Shown here in pieces: positions 9,746 to 20,366 of a DNA stretch of 64,000 nt; the stretch's first letter is position 1; each line of letters opens with the position of its first letter. A program made the position numbers and the translations under genes. Source of the stretch: Brachycybe producta (Eukaryota; Arthropoda; Diplopoda; Playtdesmida; Andrognathidae); contig JAUPFP010000010.1 of NCBI GenBank assembly GCA_036925085.1, positions 4,129,568 to 4,193,567 on the forward strand, written 5' to 3'. The notes beneath the pieces were generated by a model, which worked only from the letters and a program-made list of their open reading frames with translations, was not told the origin of the DNA and did no database searches.

Positions 9746-10963
9746 TTGAAGTTCCGCAAGTCCGAAACACAAGTGGAACAGTCAAAGAAATTATAAAATT
9801 CTTTCATGAGAGATTGTTCTCAGGAGAAGATTGATCCCCAACATACCCCTTTTTGTGAACTCGGTGGTCTGCGAAATATAAAAGCACTTGACTATTTGCA
9901 GAAAATTTAATTCCAGTTGTGAATCCACTTGAAAGTTTGTCTTCAGACCCAAATGCTAATTCTAACACTAGACAAAAGGCTAATCAGTTATACTGTTCAT
10001 CAACAACTTCAACATTCTTGGTTACACTCCATGTAATTTCGAAGTATAGTGCCATGTTGGAGCCTGTTGCTAACTCCCTTCAAGCAGTTTCTATGGACAT
10101 ACACAAACTTAAAGTTCCCAAACATGAACTTCTGAAAATCATGAAAATGCATAGATCAGATTCAACACATTTCTTCAAAGGTATTATGGAATCAGTTGCA
10201 GATGTGGCTGAAAAACTTGACCTTGAAATAACTATCCCACGTCTATCATCCCGCCAGTCTCATAGACCAAACTATCCCTCAGCTATGCCTGAAGAGTTCT
10301 ATCGCGTCACTGTCTACGTGCCCTATTTAAACTCTGTCATTTCATCATTGAAACATCGTTTTCCTAACCAAAACAATGTGGCTTTCAGCTTATTGCAGTT
10401 ACACCCAATCAACATGAGGAATATTGCTCGATCTAGTTTCACTAAACATATTCAAGAGGTGGAACAGTTCTATGGCATCGAAAATTTAAGTGCAGAAGCA
10501 GAGTGTTGGTACGAGTTGTGGTCTACCAAAGATTGTGATAAAACATTTCTTGATCTTCAAGAAGACTGCAAGGACTTCTTTCCAGCAGTGGCTCAAGCCA
10601 CTGAAATCTGCCTTGTTCTACCTGCTGCTACACGTTCTGTTGAACGATATTTCAGCACTTTAAGACGAGTAAAGACTTGGCTGCATTCAACGATAGGCAG
10701 TGAATGACTTAATGGACTTTCTATGCTTAGTATTCATAGAAAACGTAGCTTCAAAGAAGGTTGTTTATCGAAACCGTAATAACAAGATTCGACCAGCTGT
10801 CTTCGAGACGTTTGCAGTTCGTCTTTCAAGAATGACAGGTAGCAGTTTTACAGTCAAAATATTATAATAAATAAGTTATGTTTATTGAAATATGATTTTT
10901 TACTTTTGCCCCCCTAGAAAAATTTCTGCGGGCGCCCATGGGCCCAGTATAATGATGGCTCTG
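9746..10963 (+). pseudogene. hAT transposase pseudogene, P52rIPK/ZMYM-like group
   Basis: One frame runs from about 9749 to the TAA at 10780-10782, broken by in-frame TGA codons after FSGED, after YPFL, after YKST, and at 10705-10707 after TIGSE. The last is followed in frame by LNGLSMLSIHRKR, so the break is a simple nonsense change. The C-terminal part is the hAT dimerisation region, with the diagnostic stretch LPAATRSVERYFSTLRRVKT. This group resembles the host protein P52rIPK (THAP0), itself derived from an hAT transposase. The N-terminal zinc finger and most of the RNase H-fold core are missing. Downstream, GCGGGCGCCCATGGGCCC and the end GATGGCTCTG (to 10963) look like an hAT terminal inverted repeat. 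The left terminus is lost, being replaced by family D. Inactive. Confidence 0.85.
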
Positions 10964-11911
10964 ACAATGAATGCCATATCATTGATAGTGACTTGAAAGC
11001 AATAGAGGCATGGTGTTCTAAATGGCAACTTCAACTGAATAAGGAAAAATGTTGTGTAATGAGGGTAGCTAGGGGAAGGAGTCCAGTAATATTTCCATAT
11101 AGAATAGGAGCCATTCCACTTAATAAAGTAGAATCTTATAAATATTTGAGGGTAAGGATTACAGCTAAACTTTCTTAGAAGCTGCATGTCGAACAAATTA
11201 TTTCCAAGTCTATGCAGATGCTAAGGTTTAGTCAACACATTCTAAGAAGGTGTCCCAGGGAGGTAAAATGTATAGCATATCAATCATTAGTACGTCCCCA
11301 TCTAGAACACTGCAGCTGTGTGTGGAATCCCCACACTGCAGACTTAGATCACTCCATAGAAATGGTTCAACACAGGGCTACTAGGTTTGTTTGTGGTAAA
11401 TATGGATATGCTGACAGTGTAACTAAAATGCTTTCAGAGCTTGGTTGGGATAGTTTACGTGCCAGACGTTCAGATTTTAGTCTTAATATCTTTAATCGAA
11501 TGCTAGAAGGCTCTTGCCCTAAACCATCTTCAAGTAAACTTTGCAGGGCATTATATTTGGGTAGGGGTGACCACTCTAACAAGGTTGGAGAGATTTTTGA
11601 ACGAACAGATTCATATTACTGGTCATTTGTTCCTAGGGTGATTCGACAATGGAACTCGCTTGCCGGAGATCTTGTGCAGGGAAAACGTATTTCATGGGAG
11701 TCATAATTTTGTTTTGTTTTGACAATGCATATATTTGCAGCATAATAAAAAAAAATATTGAAATTGCTGTTGGGTTTATATCAATGGGGGTTTATATTTC
11801 CTGGTTTTGACAATGCATTCTCTATGCTGCAATTGGAATCTTGTCCCTCTGCCATAGGCCTTTATGGCTGCTTGCAGAGTAATTTTTCAAATTCAAATTC
11901 AAATTATAAAG
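10964..11911 (+). pseudogene. LINE fragment (Jockey/CR1-like), RT C-terminal half and 3' end
   Basis: The frame continues from about 10964 to the TAA at 11704-11706, with one in-frame TAG at 11176-11178. Readable blocks are DLKAIEAWCSKWQLQLNKEK, SYKYLRV, QMLRFSQHILRRCP, YQSLVRPHLEHCSCVWNPH, SIEMVQHRATRFVCGKYGY and SVTKMLSELGWDSL, the region after the YADD box in Jockey/CR1-type polymerases. The untranslated end (11707-11911) finishes in ATTCAA repeats. The same 3' end occurs at 14703-15115, and the family also at 18016-19265. The hAT end at 10963 abuts it, suggesting the hAT inserted into this LINE. Confidence 0.85.
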
Positions 11912-12483
11912 TTTCGTGGGCCTGGTGGGCTGGGCCCAGTATAAAGTTTCTTAGGCTGGGCTTCAAATTTGTACACAATGTAGGTCTCTAATAAAGATGA
12001 AACCAAAATATTTAAATGCCAAATAGAGCCAATAGACAGATAAAGCTGTCAAGTTCACAATATGTAGATTTTCATGTGGTGTTGTTTTTTCCTTTCTAAA
12101 GTATTGATATTTACACAAAGATGACGATACTACATTAGTAAACTAACTATAGACACTGCTTTAAAAAATAGAAAAATCAGAACAACTAAAAAACATTTTT
12201 CATTGTATAAATTTAAACAATGGTTTCTACCAATTACAGATTCTGAACATGATCAAAATAATTAAATTCACAGCAAATTATTTCAGTCATACATGAACTT
12301 AATAATTGTCATTTATTTAGCTAATTATGTAATAACTAAAACTGATTATTAGAGTCATTATATACTAATGCAATCATAATTGTGAAATAATCCAACACAA
12401 AAGAATATTTTAGTTTGTCATACTGAATTATAAATTATACTACTTTTATTTTGAATAAATTATATTAAAATTCACGTGTTATA
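11912..12483. other. no gene recognised
   Basis: The start (11915-11990, GGGCCTGGTGGGCTGGGCCC) is similar to 35555-35650 and is a fragment of an unnamed dispersed repeat. The rest is AT-rich and unremarkable. Confidence 0.4.
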
Positions 12484-12491
12484 ATATCATG

Positions 12492-13543
12492 TAGGGTTTT
12501 CATTAACGGTTTTATCGTTACTGGTCTATTTTGTTGCTTTGGTATTACCGGTAAATTGACCTATCAATGCCGGTTTTTCGGTAAAAAGTTTTCTATCAAT
12601 TTGGATAAAAGAATTAACCAATATTTAAGAACCACTGAGTTTGAAATTAAAATTTCACATACAAGATACAATAGATGCTTCGCGCACTGCAAAACGAAAT
12701 GTGAGAAAATACGAAATACATTAAAAATACGATATATTTAAAATTATTTCGTATTTTCAGTCTAATTTTACAAGTGTTGTTACGATATTTTTTCTTTTTT
12801 TTCGTGATGAAAGATTTCTTATATTTCGTTGCCACGAAAAAGTCCCGCATGCGTGTTTGTTGACATTTTGAGTAAAAAAAAGCAGTCATTTTTTCCCACT
12901 TCAAACGAACAATGGAATATTTTGAAGAAATTAGTAAATGTAATCTCAAGCAAAGTATTAAATTTGCTCAACAAAAAGCAGAAGATTTTAGGTTAAAAGT
13001 AGGTTGTAACATTTAATTGTTTATTGTTTTTATTTATTTGCTGTAATTACTATTTCCATCCCTCGTTGTCGCCGTGGTGATTTCTGGTTTTAGTAATGCA
13101 CATAGGTACTTTTTGTTTCAGGTTTTAATTGTAGCCAAAAATGTCATGTTTCGTGTTTTATTTTAATTTGTTTCATTTTGGCAGAACGCAAACCATTAAC
13201 GAAATTGAATTACGAAATAAATAAAAAACGAAATTAATTTAAAATATATCGTTTTCATTTTATTTCGTGTATTTTTTGCACAAAAAATCGCAAAGCATCT
13301 AATATATTGTCCCTTGTGCTGTGCAGGTGAAAATTCACGGAGATAATATAATGTATGGCTAAATGGCAGTATAAGTAATGTATGGTGAAACAAAAAAACA
13401 GTAAAAAATAGCGAAAAATAGTGAATAAAATATTTTAGGAGAACAGATTGCGAGATTAAATGAAACCAGTATTACCGGTTTCGGTAACGCTGCATTGACG
13501 AAAAACCGGTAATGTTATAAGGTGACCGGTAATGGAAACCCTC
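12492..13543. mobile_element. hAT-like element with long imperfect inverted arms
   Basis: Ends TAGGGTTTTCATTAACGG and CCGGTAATGGAAACCCTC are inverted copies. ATATCATG (12484-12491) and ACATCATG (13544-13551) flank it, an 8-bp duplication with one change. Subterminal sequence is rich in ACCGGTAA motifs, and inner blocks (GATGCTTCGCGCACTGCA against TGCACAAAAAATCGCAAAGC) are also inverted. A related left-end fragment is at 39651-39784. A short spliced-looking reading frame lies inside (12912-13166). Confidence 0.75.
12912..13166 (+). CDS. putative two-exon mini-ORF inside hAT-like element
   Basis: ATG at 12912 opens 29 codons (MEYFEEISKCNLKQSIKFAQ, then QKAEDFRLK). Position 12999 starts GTAGGT, a splice-donor-like site, and 13108-13121 reads TACTTTTTGTTTCAG, a good acceptor. 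Joining 12998 to 13122 keeps the frame (VLIVAKNVMFRVLF) to a TAA at 13164-13166, giving 43 codons. Unspliced, the frame stops at 13014-13016. I do not recognise the peptide. It could be the first exon of the lost transposase, a captured host exon, or chance. Expression and the intron are inferred from sequence only. Confidence 0.3.
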
Positions 13544-13551
13544 ACATCATG

Positions 13552-14129
13552 TTGAGGCTCATGAAATAATCTTTCATATTTCATGTATTTCTTAATTTTA
13601 CCATTTATTTTTGTATCAATTTGTTGTTCAACGTTTTTGGAATCTGCTTCATTTTTGAATAAATAGAATTTTTTTCAACGTTTAAACAAGATGCCTAATT
13701 ATTCTACAATAATTAAGTCACATTATGTGATTTATATACCATTAGTATATAAAGTTAATGTAAACTGATGCAATTATCTTTGTTTTATATTTCATGGATT
13801 TCAATTCATTTTTACAACTTTTTCAATATATTTCACAATTTTTCATAAATTTCATGAAAATGCCCATCACTAGTTCCGATACCAAGATGTTTAGTTTTTT
13901 TCGAAACCAATAAGACATTGTTGATCTAAAGTGCAACAAAGGTCTAAAAATGAAGTGAGCCGAATGGATATGTTCAAGCTACGCAGCTTTTTGAAGCAAT
14001 TTGAAAACATTTGTGATGCATGAGGGAACATTAACGTTATGATTCCACTAAATGCAAAAAAATTAACTATCAATATATCCCAATTTCGAATATTTTGACA
14101 CCAATAGCGTCTCATACGGAACACACCTA
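13552..14129. other. no recognisable gene
   Basis: AT-rich sequence repeating variants of TTTCATG; no coding match. Confidence 0.45.
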
Positions 14130-14405
14130 CCTAGTACACACATGATAATTTAAATGCATTTAAATAATGTGTTTTACAGAGCCCTGTAAAGGGCAAACAA
14201 ACAATATGTCGAATTATATATCTGAAAATATTGAGTTAATACTTAAATATAATATATAAACTATTGACAAAATATTGATTTAGTATTTCAATTTAAAATA
14301 TTAATAATAAAGTCAATTTTTATTTGGTTCCTGTCCTTAACTGGCTTCCGTATAATCCACCTAAACACATTTAATTTGAATTCATTTAACTCATGTGTGT
14401 AGAAA
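14130..14405. repeat. dispersed repeat with AGAGCCCTGTAAAGG motif
   Basis: ACCTAGTACACACATGATAA, ATGCATTTAAATAATGTG, ACAGAGCCCTGTAAAGGGC and ATATAAACTATTGACA recur at 44537-44880 and, inverted and interrupted by a Helitron-like array, at 56758-56815 plus 57840-57978. Confidence 0.75.
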
Positions 14406-14433
14406 GTATTAGGCTTAAGCCTTAGTATCTCTT

Positions 14434-15371
14434 CCTGACGAGATACAGGAAGTCGTCCAGACGAGATACTATAAGTCGTCCAGACGAGATACAATAAGTC
14501 GTCCAGACGAGATACAATAAGTCGTCCGGACGAGATACAATAAGTCGTCCAGACGAGATACAATAAGTCGTCTGGACAAGATACAATAAGTCGTCCGGAC
14601 GAGATACAATAAGTCGTCCAGACGAGATACTAAGTTGAGTCTGGATGAAAGGATGGACATTGTAGGGTAAAATTAAATATGCCATACAGAATTGGAGGAA
14701 CACGAATGCTAGAAGGCTCTTGCCCTAAACCTACTTCAAGTAAACTTTGCAGGGCATTATATTTGACTACTCTAACAAAGCCTACTCTAACAAAGTTGGA
14801 GAGATTTTTGCACGAATAGATTCTTATTACTGGTCATTTGTCCCTAGGGCGATTCGACAATGGAACTCGCTTGCTGGGGATTTTGTGCAGGAAAAATGTA
14901 TTTTATGGGAGTCATAATTTTGTTTTGTTTTGACAATGCGAATTTGCAGCATTAAAAAAATATTTAAATTGTTGTTGGGTTTATATCAATGGGGTTTTAT
15001 ATTTTCTGGTATTGACAATGCATTTTCTATGCTGCACTTGGACTCTTGTCCCTCTGCCATAAGCCTTTATGGCTGCTTGCAGAGTAATTTTTCAAATCAA
15101 AAAAATCAAAACACTAAACTTTTTTTTAGGTGGTGTTACATTAAATTAAGCTTTATTTAATTTAAAAATGGTTATGTTGTTCCACACCCATGTTAGTACA
15201 GTGTTCAGGTAATTCAATATGCAATTTGTTTCAGGTTTTAAGAGTTACCCCACAATATTATTCATCCTTTCATCCTGATTCGACTTACTATCTCGTCCGG
15301 ACAACTTACTGTAGCATCTCGTCCGGACGAGATAAAAAAAAATATTTCATGTCCTCAACAGGGCTCCGTAC
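14434..15371. mobile_element. foldback element with 23-bp minisatellite arms, interrupted by LINE
   Basis: The left arm has about nine 23-bp units (GTCGTCCAGACGAGATACAA plus TAA) at 14434-14634, followed by GAGTCTGGATGAAAGGATGG and CAGAATTGGAGGAACAC. The right arm (15190-15371) is its inverse: GTGTTCAGGTAATTC, TCATCCTTTCATCCTGATTC, two or three minisatellite units, then AGGGCTCCGTACAATT. The LINE 3' end at 14703-15115 sits between the arms, with AACAC on both sides. Confidence 0.75.
14703..15115 (+). mobile_element. LINE 3'-end fragment, second copy
   Basis: Strong similarity to 11499-11905, from GAATGCTAGAAGGCTCTTGC through the stop and untranslated end to TCAAATCAAAAAAATC. It covers only the last 60 or so codons plus the 3' tail, a typical 5' truncation. 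It inserted into the centre of the foldback element. Confidence 0.85.
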
Positions 15372-15599
15372 AATTCTAGTTATGAAAATAATTTGAATTT
15401 CTTTCATAATGTTGTTTCTAAAAAAAACGTTCGCTTGACTTTTTGCCTATAAATTTAACATCTATGGAGCATAGCATTAACACCACCGCAGAGGCGCCAT
15501 CTAGAAGAGGGGAGGCAAAAGCAAAATAAATATCTATTCAGCCAAACTCAACTCAACCAATTTTCTTGCAAATACAGCCCGTTCAAGATACTTTCTAAA

Positions 15600-16039
15600 G
15601 GTGTAGTGACCCCCATCACTACAGCTACCAAGGCTAACAACAGCTACTAGGGGGAGAACAGCTACTTGGGTCACTACAGCTACCAAAAAAATATATACAT
15701 GTAGACCTTTTGTTCATCAAAAGGGGTCACTCTACAGCTACCAAAAATATAGGGACAAAATATAGACTTTTTTCATCACTTTCTTGTCACTACAGCTACA
15801 AAAAATATAACCCATTCTCCCTAACCTAACCGAACCTTACCTAATGAAACCAAACCTAACCGAACCTAACCAAATCTAAGCGAACCGAACCTAACCTAAG
15901 ATAACCAAACCAAACCTAACCTAACCAAACCTAATGAAACCTAACCGAACCGAATCTAACATAAACTAAACGTATTGGGGAAAAAAAGGACTATTATTTG
16001 GTAGCTGTAGTGACCCAGGTAGCTGTAGTGCGCCAGACC
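15600..16039. mobile_element. DNA transposon with minisatellite terminal repeats and 9-bp target duplication
   Basis: Perfect CTTTCTAAA flanks it (15591-15599 and 16040-16048). The left arm is built from CACTACAGCTACC units, and the right arm from the inverse GGTAGCTGTAGTG. The centre (15815-15960) is a run of CCTAACC/CCGAACC variants that resembles degenerate telomeric repeat. A truncated relative is at 37318-37571. Terminal repeats made of tandem units with 9-bp duplications fit the Rehavkus-type/MULE description; that assignment is inference. Confidence 0.8.
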
Positions 16040-16048
16040 CTTTCTAAA

Positions 16049-16453
16049 TGAAATTTCATAAATTATTTATTCCATTACAACTTTTCAGACGGTGCCAATG
16101 GATACGGTTCAATAAATATTTGCCACAAAAAAATAACTAGTCAATAAATGCGTTTATTTATTTATTAGAAAAGTTTCGGTCATAGAACTCGATAATGGAT
16201 CTTCGAAACAAACATTTCCTTTCATTTTGAAATGAGAGAGAAGAAAAAAATGCGCTCCATCATCTCATTACATGTTATTTGACATGTCCGTAGTGAATTT
16301 TCACTTTTCCTTTTTTTAAAATGAGTTCTTGACATCTTTATCGACCAATTGATAAACAGTTAATTAAGAATAACACATGATATTTCTTATTGTAGGCGGT
16401 TGCGAATGCGTTGAATAATCAAGAAGCCTGAAGATACGCAACAAAAAAAACCT
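16049..16453. other. no recognisable gene
   Basis: AT-rich spacer between two minisatellite-armed elements; nothing coding seen. Confidence 0.45.
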
Positions 16454-17128
16454 TCTGAGCCCTGTAAAGGACATGCGAAATTTTTTTTTAAAATCTCGAC
16501 ATTTTCACTTTAAATCTCGACATGTCGACTTTTTCCAGAATCTCGACGTGTCGACTTTTAATCTCGACATGTCGACTTTAAATCTCGACATGTCGACTTT
16601 AAATCTCGTCATGTCGACTTTAAATCTCGACATGTCGACTTTAAATCTCGACATGTCGACTTTAAATCTCGACATGTCGACACTGATCTCGACATTTCGA
16701 CACTAATCTCGACGAGTCGACCTTAATCTCGACGTATCCACCTTTAATCTCGACGTGTCGACCTTTAATCCCGACGTGTCGACCTTTAATCCCGACGTGT
16801 CGACCTTTAATCCCGACGTGTCGACCTTTAATCTCGACATTTCGACCTTTAATCTCGACATTTCGACTTTAATCTCGACATTTCGACTTTAAATTTTGAC
16901 TTTAAATCTGTTTGATTTGGCCATGTTGAGCGCACCATACTCTAATAATGAAATTATTGCAAGCGCCCTCTTTTTAGCAGCAATAATTAATTCTTAGAGT
17001 ATGGTGCGCACAACATGGAATAATTATAATGACAATAAAAGATTAAAAGTCGATAAGTATATAGAATAAAGTCGACATGCCAAAATTTTTTTTTAAAAAA
17101 AGCTCGCACCTCCTTTGCAGGGCTCCGT
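16454..17128. mobile_element. foldback-type element with 21-bp minisatellite (GACATGTCGAC)
   Basis: Left end GAGCCCTGTAAAGGACATGC and right end GGTGCGAG...CCTTTGCAGGGCTCCGT pair as inverted repeats. AAAAACCT flanks the element at 16446-16453 and 17129-17136. About 19 units of a 20-21 bp repeat centred on the palindrome GACATGTCGAC fill 16490-16900. An inner inverted pair (CATGTTGAGCGCACCATAC at 16921 and its partner ending near 17018) forms the core. Confidence 0.75.
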
Positions 17129-17387
17129 AAAAACCTAAACACAAGGTAGAAATATACTTGTTTTTTTTTTAATAAATGATTGAGTGGGCCACATAGGGTA
17201 AAATAAGGCCCAAATGTACAGTATGCTAATCACAGATGGGCAACAAACAGGTAAACGAAGAGGCTACGTTGACTATACTCGTGAAACAGTGTGTAGGACT
17301 ATATATTATAATAAACACATGCGTCAATTGCGTCATATTCAGGTACAGGGGGGAAAGTCTCTTTAGACGGAGAAAATGGTCACTTCA

Positions 17388-17650
17388 CACACCTCGGCTG
17401 GAAGATTGGGACAACTAAAAAAAAAAATATTTTTTTTTGGGGGGGGGGGGGTGAGTTTAAAGTTTCAATTTTTTTTATCTCAATCTATTGTAGGGGACTC
17501 AAATAAAATAAATAAATCGTCAATTAGTCAAAACAGTTTTCACACTTGAAAAGCTCAGCAAAGTAAGCCAGGATTTTCTCTTTAACTTTAAACTCATTTT
17601 CACCAAAAACGTGGTTTTTTGAGTTGTGCCACGCTAACAGCCGAGGTGCG
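17388..17650. mobile_element. MITE family F (CACCTCGGC ends), copy 1
   Basis: It begins CACCTCGGCTGGAAG with GGGACAACTAAAAAAA following, and ends TTGAGTTGTGCCACGC with CAGCCGAGGTGCG. The body contains CACTTGAAAAGCTCAGCAAA. The copy at 45798-46060 has an 8-bp duplication, so the family looks hAT-like. A run of 13 G (17439-17451) lies inside. Confidence 0.8.
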
Positions 17651-17684
17651 ACTTATTCATAAATTTCGGCACGTCTGCATCGTA

Positions 17685-17943
17685 GCGGCCGGACTGCTTT
17701 CAACAGTTCTTTACCTGAGTAGTTCCTTCAATGCGTACGCATCTGGCATCCAGAGTGTGCGGTCGGCATCTCTGTTGTGCGCCCGGCGTCTATACTGCTC
17801 GGAGAGCAGTATCTGACAGTTCTGACACATAGACACACCAACAAAATAACTACAACAAAAAGCCGGCCGCACACTCTGGATACCAGATGCATACCCATCG
17901 TAGGAACTGCTCAGGTAAAGAACTATTGAAAGCAGTCCGGCCG
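17685..17943. repeat. inverted repeat, two arms of about 82 bp
   Basis: The arm at 17685-17766 (GCGGCCGGACTGCTTTCAAC to GAGTGTGCGGTCGGC) is the imperfect inverse of 17862-17943 (GCCGGCCGCACACTC to GAAAGCAGTCCGGCCG). The 95-bp loop holds its own hairpin, ATACTGCTC-GGA-GAGCAGTAT. The arms are GC-rich compared with their surroundings. The right arm abuts nothing coding; family F ends just to the left. Confidence 0.8.
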
Positions 17944-18015
17944 AAGGCGCTGACACACCGGAAGAATCACACCTTAACTTTGAAAACACATATAGGTGCA
18001 TCTCTCATTTAACGA

Positions 18016-19265
18016 AGAACTTGATTGAGGGTGGATAAAAAGATCCTAAGTTGTTTTGGAAGTATATAAGCATTCTCGGGCTGGTGAGGACTCGATTCCA
18101 GCTATTGATGGGGCAAATGGTGAACTAATATCAAACCCAGAATTGAAAGCTTATTTGTTGAATGAACAATACAGGAGTGTATTACAGCAGATGAAAATAC
18201 TGCACCTAATGCTTTTGAGTCTAGAACAATGCATTCTTTGGGGGATATTATTGTTAATACTGCCCTCAGTATTAACAATTTATCAAATTTATCAATTATC
18301 AAGCAACAAATGACCCTTAATAAAAATAAAAGTGGTGGGCAAGATGGAATTCATGCAGTAGTTCTTACAAAATTAGCTAGGGAAGTGGGACCATTTCTTC
18401 AGCTAATTTATCAGCAGTCTTTGGATCAAGAGATTGTTCCAAGTATGTGGAAATCAGCAAATATTACCTGACTTAAATATTAAGGTAACAAGTCTGAAGC
18501 TGCAAACAATAGGCATGTATCTCTGGTTTGTAAAATTCTTGAGCATATCATATACTCTGGCATATGGGTTGGGGGCAGGTAACCAAATGGGTAACTTCTT
18601 TTTTAAGTGATAGAAAACAAAATTTAGTAGTAAATGGGTCTCAATCAGTGGTTGGCTGTTACATCTGGTGTACCCCAGGGTAGTGTGTTGGGTCCTCTTT
18701 TGTTCCTGGTATTTATTAATGACCTCAGCAGTACAGTTGGCAGCAACTGTAGACTATTTGCTGATGATACTCTAATTTACAAATAGGTTGATGGTATCCA
18801 AGACTGTGAAACATTAGCCTTAGACTTGAATGTTATTGAAGGATGGTGTAATACATGATAACTTCATTTGAATGCGGGGAAGTGCAGTGTTATGAGGCTA
18901 ACTCTGAGTAGAAATCCAACTTTGTTCAATTATAGTATGAATGGCAGTACTCTTCGGAGTGTCAAATGTTGTAAGTACTTGGGGGTTACATTGCCAGATG
19001 ACCTTTCTTGGAAAAACACGTTGATGGTGTTACTGGGAAAGCTCTACAAATGCTTCGTTTTAGTCAAAGGACATTGGGCACCTACCCAGCACAAGTTAAA
19101 ACGATTGCCTATCAAGCATTGGTTCGGCCTCATCTTGAGTATTGCTGCAGTGTATGGAATCCCCACTCTCACACTCACTCGGTTGAAATGGTTCAGCATG
19201 AGGCAGCTAGGTTTGTTTGTGGCAGGCAAAAATTTACAGATAGTGTCACTGAAGTTGCTCCTTAA
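18016..19265 (+). pseudogene. LINE fragment (Jockey/CR1-like), reverse transcriptase, frameshifted
   Basis: Protein blocks appear in order across several frames: linker KHSRAGEDSIPAIDGANGEL (18071 on), NKNKSGGQDGIHAVVLTKLA and FLQLIYQQSLDQEIVPSMWK (to about 18470), RHVSLVCKILEHIIYSG, then [20 protein letters not shown] with NDL and [10 protein letters not shown] (18658-18783). These give the fingers, the [10 protein letters not shown] box and the catalytic ADD box. NAGKCSVMRL and KYLGVTLPDDLSWK follow, then a frame change near 19020 to LQMLRFSQRTLGTYPAQVKT and LVRPHLEYCCSVWNPHS. Stops and frameshifts make it inactive. It belongs to the same family as 10964-11911 by close protein similarity. 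The endonuclease is missing. Confidence 0.85.
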
Positions 19266-19269
19266 TTTC

Positions 19270-20183
19270 CTGAACATCCATGCATAAATGACAGTGTTCA
19301 ATCTTTTTCTCCATAAATCAAGCACATTCTTTATAATAAATTCATTTAATAAAAGAGAAAAAAATAACTTTTTTAAAATAAAAAATAGAAATAAGAAAAA
19401 TTGCGTAAAACAAAAACCAAAATATTTATTTTCACCATTTTTTTTATTTAAATCCTTATGTATGGAGACTTTTGAATCACCCTGCATATTTATCTTTAAT
19501 ATAAAAAATGAGAAAATAGGTTTTTTATTTTTTTAACCTGAACATTGTGGATAAAAACGGTCAGCCCCTTTAACCAAGCATGACCATTGGCCACCCTATG
19601 AACCACCATTATATGTGTATGTATAATGTATTATACCTGAGCTCTTAAGAATTATGAATATGTATTTCTAAATAAAGAAAAAAGGTCTACTTCGCTTGAC
19701 TGACTTTCTTAAAAAAAGATTTGCTTGGTTACAATCTCTCAATTACAACAATGAAAATGAAATCAAGAGAAAATGGAATGAGATTCTAAATTCAAAACAA
19801 ACAGTGTCACGAACTGAAAACAGTTTTGTCCATAGATTGGCGTCGACCTTTGGCGCAAAACTTAATATGTCATTTTTTTAAAAAAAAATTTGTATCAACC
19901 CACACACACACAACAATAATAATAATAATAAATGGCTAACATGAACAAAACTTGCTTTTTATTTGTTTACCAACTGGTCGACCTCGTATCACATTCACAT
20001 TACTCCCATATATTAAAGAGAAACATTACCTCCAGAAATTTTTTCTCAAAATATTGTCAAGAATTTTAATCACCGATTGCCAAAAACGATTTTTTAAATT
20101 TAAAAATTAGTGATTAATATAATTTTTTTAAAAAAATAAAAATCAGTTGACATCATTTTAAACAACCTTTGTTACAAAAATGG
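19270..20183. other. no gene; microsatellite and half MITE
   Basis: AT-rich. A short CA run and TAA repeat lie at 19899-19931. Half of the inverted-repeat element seen at 292-439 is near 20013-20110. A 61-codon frame at 19696-19881 has no recognised relative and uses TTG as its first codon. Confidence 0.4.
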
Positions 20184-20184
20184 A

Positions 20185-20366
20185 CAGGCATTTAGAAATC
20201 GGGACGAACACAAGTTGGCTCCGCCCATTTTATATAACGAACGCAACTTCTAATTGGTTGGTTATGTAGTCTGACGTCACATGCTCCGCCCTTTTCAACG
20301 TCGAACAACACAACAAACCAATTAGAAGTTGCCGGTCGTCGTAAAAAGGGCGGAGCCAACTTGTGC
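20185..20366. mobile_element. MITE family A, right end truncated
   Basis: CAGGCATTTAGAAATCGGG starts the element, with the full left arm, centre (reverse orientation relative to the copy at 4767) and right arm up to GCCAACTTGTG, where it stops. Confidence 0.8.

Noticed and set aside
14422-14703. Frames with SGRLIVSRLDD periods
   Set aside because: They follow the 23-bp minisatellite, in three frames at once, as expected for a period not divisible by three repeated without stops.
15830-15960. CCTAACC/CCGAACC run as an interstitial telomere or chromosome end
   Set aside because: It is degenerate and lies inside a transposon with its own 9-bp duplication.
16490-16900. Regular 20-21 bp repeats that could suggest a CRISPR array
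   Set aside because: Units are contiguous with no spacers, and the genome is plainly eukaryotic.
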